Source of the DNA: Runella slithyformis DSM 19594
GTDB taxonomy: Bacteria; Bacteroidota; Bacteroidia; Cytophagales; Spirosomataceae
Length of the DNA stretch: 64,000 nucleotides
Assembly (NCBI RefSeq): GCF_000218895.1
Contig: NC_015703.1
Coordinates: 1,549,501 to 1,613,500 of the forward strand
Direction: 5' to 3'
Below, in pieces: positions 59,662 through 64,000 of this stretch; position 1 is the first letter of the stretch; every line of letters begins with the position of its first letter. The notes under the pieces were generated by a model. It saw nothing but the letters and a program-made list of their open reading frames with translations. It did not search any database and had not been told where the DNA came from. Both the position numbers and the translations under genes were made by a program.

Positions 59662-60363
59662 ATGAGCGTTGCTAAATCGGCTCAAATTGCACACAAAGTA
59701 TTAGTCGTAGATGACGACCCGGACATTGTAGAGCTGCTGGCTTACAATTTGGAAAAAGAAGGCTACGAAGTAGCCACCGCCTCCAACGGAAAAAACGCCC
59801 TCGAAACGGCACGCACCTTCCATCCTGAACTTGTGGTCATGGATATCATGATGCCCCAAATGGACGGCATCGAAACGGCACGGCTTTTACGGAATATGCC
59901 CGATTTTCGGAATACCTATCTCCTTTTTTTAACGGCTCGTTCGGAAGAATATTCGGAAGTGGCGGCTTTTGAGATCGGCGCGGATGATTACATAACTAAG
60001 CCCATCAAACCGCGTGCGCTGATGAGCCGTATCAATGCTTTATTCAGAAGGGAAGCTCAAAAAGCGGAGCCGGAGTCGCAGATAGAGATTGCGGGTCTGT
60101 CCATCAATCGGAAAAATTATACGGTCACTAAAGCCGATAAAGCGGTAGTGCTGCCCAAAAAAGAGTTTGAGCTGCTCTTTTTTCTGGCCAATCACCCCAA
60201 CAAAGTATTTAACCGCGAAGAGTTACTCCAAAAAATATGGGGGGCGGATATTTATGTATTGGAACGCACCGTAGACGTCCATATCCGAAAAGTGCGCGAA
60301 AAAGTAGGGGAAAGGTATATCAGAACGCTGAAAGGCGTAGGGTATATGTTTACGGATGAATAA
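59662..60363 (+). CDS. OmpR/PhoB-family response regulator
   Basis: A 233-aa regulator. The receiver has VVDDDPDI, phospho-acceptor Asp61 (VVMDIMMPQMDG) and the lysine in YITKPIKP. The winged helix of the OmpR type (about 135-232) shows PKKEFELLFFLANHP and the recognition segment RTVDVHIRKVREKVG, with GVGYMF at the end. No kinase is adjacent, so the partner is elsewhere. The gene has its own upstream gap of 164 bp; a hairpin repeat follows before nuoD. Confidence 0.9.
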   Translation: MSVAKSAQIAHKVLVVDDDPDIVELLAYNLEKEGYEVATASNGKNALETARTFHPELVVMDIMMPQMDGIETARLLRNMPDFRNTYLLFLTARSEEYSEVAAFEIGADDYITKPIKPRALMSRINALFRREAQKAEPESQIEIAGLSINRKNYTVTKADKAVVLPKKEFELLFFLANHPNKVFNREELLQKIWGADIYVLERTVDVHIRKVREKVGERYIRTLKGVGYMFTDE

Positions 60364-60379
60364 ATGAGTTTATAGTTGG

Positions 60380-60440
60380 CAGTTTACAGTTAATCGCTTC
60401 ATACTAATAAAAAAAACGGTGAACTGTTGACTGTAAACTG
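60380..60440. repeat. Inverted repeat between converging genes
   Basis: CAGTTTACAGT (60380-60390) and ACTGTAAACTG (60430-60440) form an 11-bp stem with an A-rich loop. It may terminate both converging genes and looks like a dispersed spacer of this genome. Confidence 0.6.
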
Positions 60441-60442
60441 AC

Positions 60443-61660
60443 TTACCTGTCAACCTCTCCCATCACCACATCTATGGAGCCGATGATCGCCACCAAGTCG
60501 GCGAGCATGGCCCCGCGCGATATTTCACTGATGACCGAAAGATTGTTGAACGAGCACGCCCGGGCTTTGCAGCGAACAGGAATGTCTGACTTGCCATCGG
60601 TACGGAAAAAGAAGCCCAGTTCTCCTTTGGGGTTTTCGGCCCGCACATAGTAATCCATCGCCTGTGGGCGAATTTTTTTGGGAACGAAAGCCTGCGGGTC
60701 AAAATCAGGCGTACGGCGGTGTTCTCCCAACAGTTTTTCAACACATTGCTCAATGATCTTTACCGACTCCCGGCATTCCAGTACACGCACATAATTGCGG
60801 TCCCAACAGTCGCCGACGGTCCCGACCAGCCCTTCTCCCATCGGCACGTCAAAATCCAATTCGGGATAGACCGAATAGCCATCTACTTTTCGCAGATCCC
60901 ATCGCAACCCTGAGCCGCGCAATACGGGGCCGGAACAGCCAAAATTGATAGCTACGGGCAAGGGCAACACACCCACATTGGCCGTACGCTGAACAAAAAT
61001 TTTATTCTCTATAACAAGCTGCTGAAGTTCTTCCAACTTAGGTTTGAGATAATTGACAAACTCCCGGCAGCGCTCTTCAAAACCGACGGGCACATCGTAA
61101 AACAGGCCTCCTACCCAAATATAATTATAGAGCATTCGCGCACCGGAAAGCCATTCCAACATCCGCAGAATATGCTCGCGGTCGCGCATCATCCACAAAA
61201 AAGGCGTATAGGCCCCAATGTCCATCACGTAGGTACCGATCGCCACAAAATGCGACGCCAGGCGATTGAGTTCTGCCACCAGTACCCGAATGTATTCGAC
61301 CCGTTTGGGAAGGTCTTTATCAATGCCCAACATACGCTCCACGCCCATCACGTAGGCGTGCTCGGAGTTCATGGCCGCTACATAGTCCATACGGTCTACG
61401 TAGGGAATGATTTGGTTGAAAGGCAACGACTCAGCGTGCTTTTCAAAACAACGGTGCAGATAGCCTATATGCGGCACTACGTCGACAATGATTTCTCCAT
61501 CCGACACCACTTCCAACCGCAGCACCCCGTGCGTAGACGGGTGTTGGGGTCCGATATTGATGACCATTTCTTCGGTACGAAGATTCTCGGAAGTGTATTT
61601 GCCCGGCTCGGAAACCTGAAAATGCTCGGGGTTGTAGGTATATTGAATGGAATCGGTCGG
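60443..61660 (-). CDS. nuoD: NADH-quinone oxidoreductase subunit D
   Basis: A 405-aa subunit of the peripheral arm of respiratory complex I; it helps form the quinone site. Blocks MVINIGPQHPSTHGVLRLEV, DVVPHIGYLHRCFEKHAE, MNSEHAYVMGVERML and the closing DLVAIIGSIDVVMGEVDR are standard and no residue looks lost. The start is set at 61660 (MPTDSIQYTYN); an extra ATG at 61675 is in frame. A -7 box TACTTTTG lies at 61703 to 61696. No other nuo gene is beside it: the upstream neighbour is a small gene on the other strand. Confidence 0.95.
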   Translation of the reverse strand, partial: PTDSIQYTYNPEHFQVSEPGKYTSENLRTEEMVINIGPQHPSTHGVLRLEVVSDGEIIVDVVPHIGYLHRCFEKHAESLPFNQIIPYVDRMDYVAAMNSEHAYVMGVERMLGIDKDLPKRVEYIRVLVAELNRLASHFVAIGTYVMDIGAYTPFLWMMRDREHILRMLEWLSGARMLYNYIWVGGLFYDVPVGFEERCREFVNYLKPKLEELQQLVIENKIFVQRTANVGVLPLPVAINFGCSGPVLRGSGLRWDLRKVDGYSVYPELDFDVPMGEGLVGTVGDCWDRNYVRVLECRESVKIIEQCVEKLLGEHRRTPDFDPQAFVPKKIRPQAMDYYVRAENPKGELGFFFRTDGKSDIPVRCKARACSFNNLSVISEISRGAMLADLVAIIGSIDVVMGEVDR

Positions 61661-61695
61661 CATCTCAAAAAGCAATTCAAACTGTGTTGGTAAAT

Positions 61696-61703
61696 CAAAA
61701 GTA
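61696..61703 (-). promoter_or_regulatory. -7 box TACTTTTG of nuoD
   Basis: The octamer on the minus strand fits TAnnTTTG, 36 bp before the start at 61660. It shows that nuoD can be transcribed on its own, apart from any other nuo genes. Confidence 0.4.
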
Positions 61704-61852
61704 ATAGATTTTACCTAAGAACGTACCCAATTTTTAAGACTTCCTTTACAATTTTGAGAAAAAAAATACCCATTAACGAAGCTCTTTTTTAGGGCATGGT
61801 TTTTTGCCGTTTTTACAAAAATCACTCACCGTATTTTTTAACGCATACTGCC

Positions 61853-62011
61853 ATGTCCAAACACCAACACGACGAGACATTGCCGACATTACCCGTTGGA
61901 GAAGACCCGCTGGAAATGACGGAGCAAAATAAAAATACGCCCGCGCCCAAAAATGAGCCGAACCGGGAGCCTGAAAAAAAACGGCCTAAGAGAAAACGGA
62001 TACCCAAATGA
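61853..62011 (+). CDS. Small basic-tailed hypothetical protein, 52 aa
   Basis: A hydrophilic 52-residue protein, acidic and Thr-rich at first (MSKHQHDETLPTLPVGED) and ending in a very basic tail (KKRPKRKRIPK). It overlaps the M23 lipoprotein gene by four bases (ATGA), so the two are cotranslated. No family is known; the frame is also open upstream to 61796, but ATG 61853 is chosen. It may be a partner of the peptidase or a short leader gene. Confidence 0.55.
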   Translation: MSKHQHDETLPTLPVGEDPLEMTEQNKNTPAPKNEPNREPEKKRPKRKRIPK

Positions 62012-63363
62012 AAAGCACCACCCTTGGATTATCGCTTCTATCAGTACTCTATTTATCGGCTTGCCAAACGTCTTCACCGGGCAGCGGATTATTAGGGCCA
62101 AGATCTCCTCGTGACCGGTACTTAAAAGAACTGAAACGGACCAATGAAGGTTTGAGCAGGCAATGGGAAGAAGCCGGCAAAAATGCGCTTGACTTCCCGG
62201 TTTCGGTGAAGTTTCCGCACAAAGAACAGAATTTTTTCCCCACTGATCTGCCGTTGGCGTTTGGCTACAGAGTGACTATTCCGCGCGGTCGGCGCTTGGA
62301 AGCGGTGGTTTCATCCAATCCCGCCGACAGTCTCTACCGCGTTTTTTTGGAGCTGTACGAGGAATCGGGCGATAAATACAAGCGTCTTACCTTTGCCGAG
62401 GCAGACTCAAACCGTCTGGCTTGGGAAGCTCCCGACAGCACGACCGTCATTGTGCATCTGCAAAGTGAGGCAGCCCAAACGGCCGACATCACCGTATCGC
62501 TGGAAAGTCATCCGATGCTTTCGTTTCCGGTAGCGAGACGGGATAGCCGGAACATCATCAGTTTTTGGGGCATGGCCCGCGACGGCGGTCGCCGCTCGCA
62601 CGAAGGCATAGACGTAGCCGCTCCGCGCGGCACACCCGTAGTGGCCGCCGCCAATGGGTATATTTCGTCGGTAGGCGTTAACAATTTGGGCGGAAACGTC
62701 ATTTTTCAGCAAGTTGAAAATGGCGGCATAACTCTCTATTATGCCCATTTAGACTCCCAAATGGCAGTATCCGGCCAACGCGTTTCCATTGGTGATACGA
62801 TTGGTACCGTAGGCAATACGGGCAATGCCATCACAACGGGCCCGCATTTACATTTCGGTATCTATCAATCGTTTCGTTCGGCCATTGATCCGCTTCCCTT
62901 TCTATCATTGCCGCAAATAGACCATTCCAATTCAACATTGCCGGATAAACAGGCAGGAGAATGGAAACGTGTAGCAGGTAAAACACTGGATATCAGAACC
63001 GGTCCCGAAGCTGCCCGTGATACCGTGGCGCGACTTAGTCGCAATACCATGCTGCGGGTGGTGGGCAAAGCCGGCGCATGGTACAAGATCTGGCTTCCCG
63101 ACGGGAAAATAGGCTATGCCGAGGCCAAATCTATCAGTCCTTCCTTGAATTCACTCCGGCCATTAACGGTAGACCGGGAACGCCCTTTGTGGATGTTGCC
63201 TTCGTTGGATTCTTACGCGGTCATTCGCGTTCCTGCCCAATCGACCCTTAAAATTTTAGGCAGCTGGAAAACCTTTCTGTACGTTGAAGAACCTACCGGC
63301 AAACGCGGTTGGCTGAATAATCCTGCGGCACTTCCTCAGGCGATTATGGCAGAAGGAAACTAA
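62008..63363 (+). CDS. M23-family peptidoglycan peptidase lipoprotein with SH3-type tail
   Basis: A 451-aa lipoprotein with lipobox LSAC (Cys19). A beta-rich middle is followed by the LytM/M23 domain (about 185-290): His198 and Asp202 (RSHEGIDVAAPRGTPV), the VAAANGYISSVG and YYAHLDSQ blocks, and HLHFG (His280, His282), so all four zinc/catalytic sites are present. Two SH3-like domains lie in the C-terminal part (GKTLDIRTGPEA...; pieces of about 325-385 and 390-445). The enzyme should cut peptide bridges in the cell wall. It is coupled to the small gene before it. Confidence 0.9.
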   Translation: MKSTTLGLSLLSVLYLSACQTSSPGSGLLGPRSPRDRYLKELKRTNEGLSRQWEEAGKNALDFPVSVKFPHKEQNFFPTDLPLAFGYRVTIPRGRRLEAVVSSNPADSLYRVFLELYEESGDKYKRLTFAEADSNRLAWEAPDSTTVIVHLQSEAAQTADITVSLESHPMLSFPVARRDSRNIISFWGMARDGGRRSHEGIDVAAPRGTPVVAAANGYISSVGVNNLGGNVIFQQVENGGITLYYAHLDSQMAVSGQRVSIGDTIGTVGNTGNAITTGPHLHFGIYQSFRSAIDPLPFLSLPQIDHSNSTLPDKQAGEWKRVAGKTLDIRTGPEAARDTVARLSRNTMLRVVGKAGAWYKIWLPDGKIGYAEAKSISPSLNSLRPLTVDRERPLWMLPSLDSYAVIRVPAQSTLKILGSWKTFLYVEEPTGKRGWLNNPAALPQAIMAEGN

Positions 63364-63458
63364 CAAAAAAATACGTACAGAGCAAAATTGAGGCCTACTT
63401 TACCGGCTGTTCCCGTTTAATAAGCACCTTTTTTATTTATCCTTTCCTCCCCAAAACG

Positions 63459-63466
63459 TACCTTTG
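63459..63466 (+). promoter_or_regulatory. -7 box TACCTTTG for the last gene
   Basis: The octamer equals the one before rpmH. A T-rich stretch (63429-63440) lies where the -33 element should be. Transcription would start near 63473, 41 bp before the ATG at 63514. Confidence 0.55.
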
Positions 63467-63513
63467 TAATGAGTTATCGGCTTGCCGATGTAAGACTTTG
63501 ACGGTGGAGAAAT

Positions 63514-64000
63514 ATGCATGAGATTGAGCCTTTTTATAACTGGGAAAAACATTATGTAGCCGCAGAAGACCGTAAATCTCCTTTTTACGGCCGCGAATAC
63601 AACATGAATCAATACGAGAATACCATGTATGGGTATTACGTTCACCCGCTTTGGGATGAAATTGACTCCGAAACCCTCTATGTGAAGATTCTTTTTACAG
63701 ACTATAAAAAGGAGTTTGCCGTCATTGAGTTATTCGGTGAATGGAACGATACGCTGCACAATGACATCATGTATTTTAAACGCAACGTCATTGACCATTT
63801 ATTGGCGCAGGGCATCCGTCAATTCATCCTGATCGGTGAAAATATCCTCAATTTTCACGGTTCCGACGATGAGTATTATGCCGAATGGTTTGAAGAGATA
63901 GAAGACGGATGGATAGCGGTCGTTTGCTCCCGCGACCACATCGAACGCGAATGGAAACGCTATCGGCTGGACTTCTACCTGAATTTTGGCGGCACGCTCC
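63514..64000 (+). CDS. Unidentified protein, N-terminal part (partial)
   Basis: An open frame from ATG 63514 runs to the window edge (162 codons). It is rich in Tyr, Asp, Glu and Trp (FYNWEKHYVAAEDRKSPFYG) with no signal peptide or membrane helix. The opening resembles no family I can name. The ATG and the -7 box upstream support it as a true gene. The minus-strand frame in the same place (63433-63645) lacks support. Confidence 0.75.
   Translation, partial: MHEIEPFYNWEKHYVAAEDRKSPFYGREYNMNQYENTMYGYYVHPLWDEIDSETLYVKILFTDYKKEFAVIELFGEWNDTLHNDIMYFKRNVIDHLLAQGIRQFILIGENILNFHGSDDEYYAEWFEEIEDGWIAVVCSRDHIEREWKRYRLDFYLNFGGTL

Overview
This window looks like chromosomal DNA of an aerobic member of the Bacteroidota, most likely order Cytophagales (Spirosomaceae/Runella-like); the genus cannot be fixed from the sequence alone. 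Supporting signs are intergenic promoters of the Bacteroidota type (TTTG about 19-20 bp before TAnnTTTG, clearest before rpmH and before the lipoprotein gene at 56534), few Shine-Dalgarno sequences, a type IX secretion sorting tail on a glycosidase, a one-chain glycine decarboxylase, a CrtZ-type carotenoid hydroxylase, and many short dispersed palindromes between genes. No rRNA, tRNA, CRISPR array, insertion sequence or prophage was seen.

Region 1 (about 0.4-25 kb) is a dense stress and signalling cluster. It holds an OmpA lipoprotein, a Dps ferritin, small membrane proteins (lmo0937 type, holin-X type, YtxH), LEA-like coiled-coil proteins, a PA2169-type four-helix protein, an ECF sigma factor without a neighbouring anti-sigma factor, a transglutaminase, a GH13 branching-enzyme-like protein, an AI-2E transporter and a beta-barrel protein. 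Between them sit four histidine kinases or receivers in a run behind rpoN (rpoN, NtrC-type activator, PAS kinase, Rcp1-like receiver, REC-PAS kinase, all on the minus strand), a CHASE3 kinase plus receiver pair, and a lone receiver. Six intergenic gaps in this region carry the same TGGGGAA element, often as part of an inverted repeat, which suggests one shared regulator.

Region 2 (25-38.7 kb) is mixed housekeeping and accessory content: ThuA protein, CrtZ, an M3 oligopeptidase, a PIN toxin/antitoxin pair, an M28 peptidase, a DUF1501 protein, an AlkB-type membrane hydroxylase, a LytS/LytTR two-component system split by a two-gene cassette (65-aa protein plus DUF6169-like protein), an orphan DUF433 protein, a photolyase and a CBS protein.

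Region 3 (38.8-53.5 kb) is metabolic: gcvP (with an in-frame palindromic insert), a GH39-like glycosidase flanked by dispersed repeats, a 4-hydroxybutyryl-CoA dehydratase homologue next to a crotonase and HMG-CoA reductase, a DOPA-dioxygenase-type enzyme, a secreted GH44 enzyme, then an aldo/keto reductase, L-rhamnose mutarotase and a Gfo/Idh/MocA oxidoreductase that suggest sugar catabolism.

Region 4 (53.5-64 kb) holds a DUF547 lipoprotein, an SDR lacking the usual Tyr/Lys pair, a MaoC dehydratase, Maf, a lipoprotein, a GT87-like mannosyltransferase, rpmH-rnpA, a PhoB-type regulator, a solitary nuoD, an M23 lipoprotein and the start of an unidentified gene. Function calls rest on recognised motifs read by eye; no database search was run.
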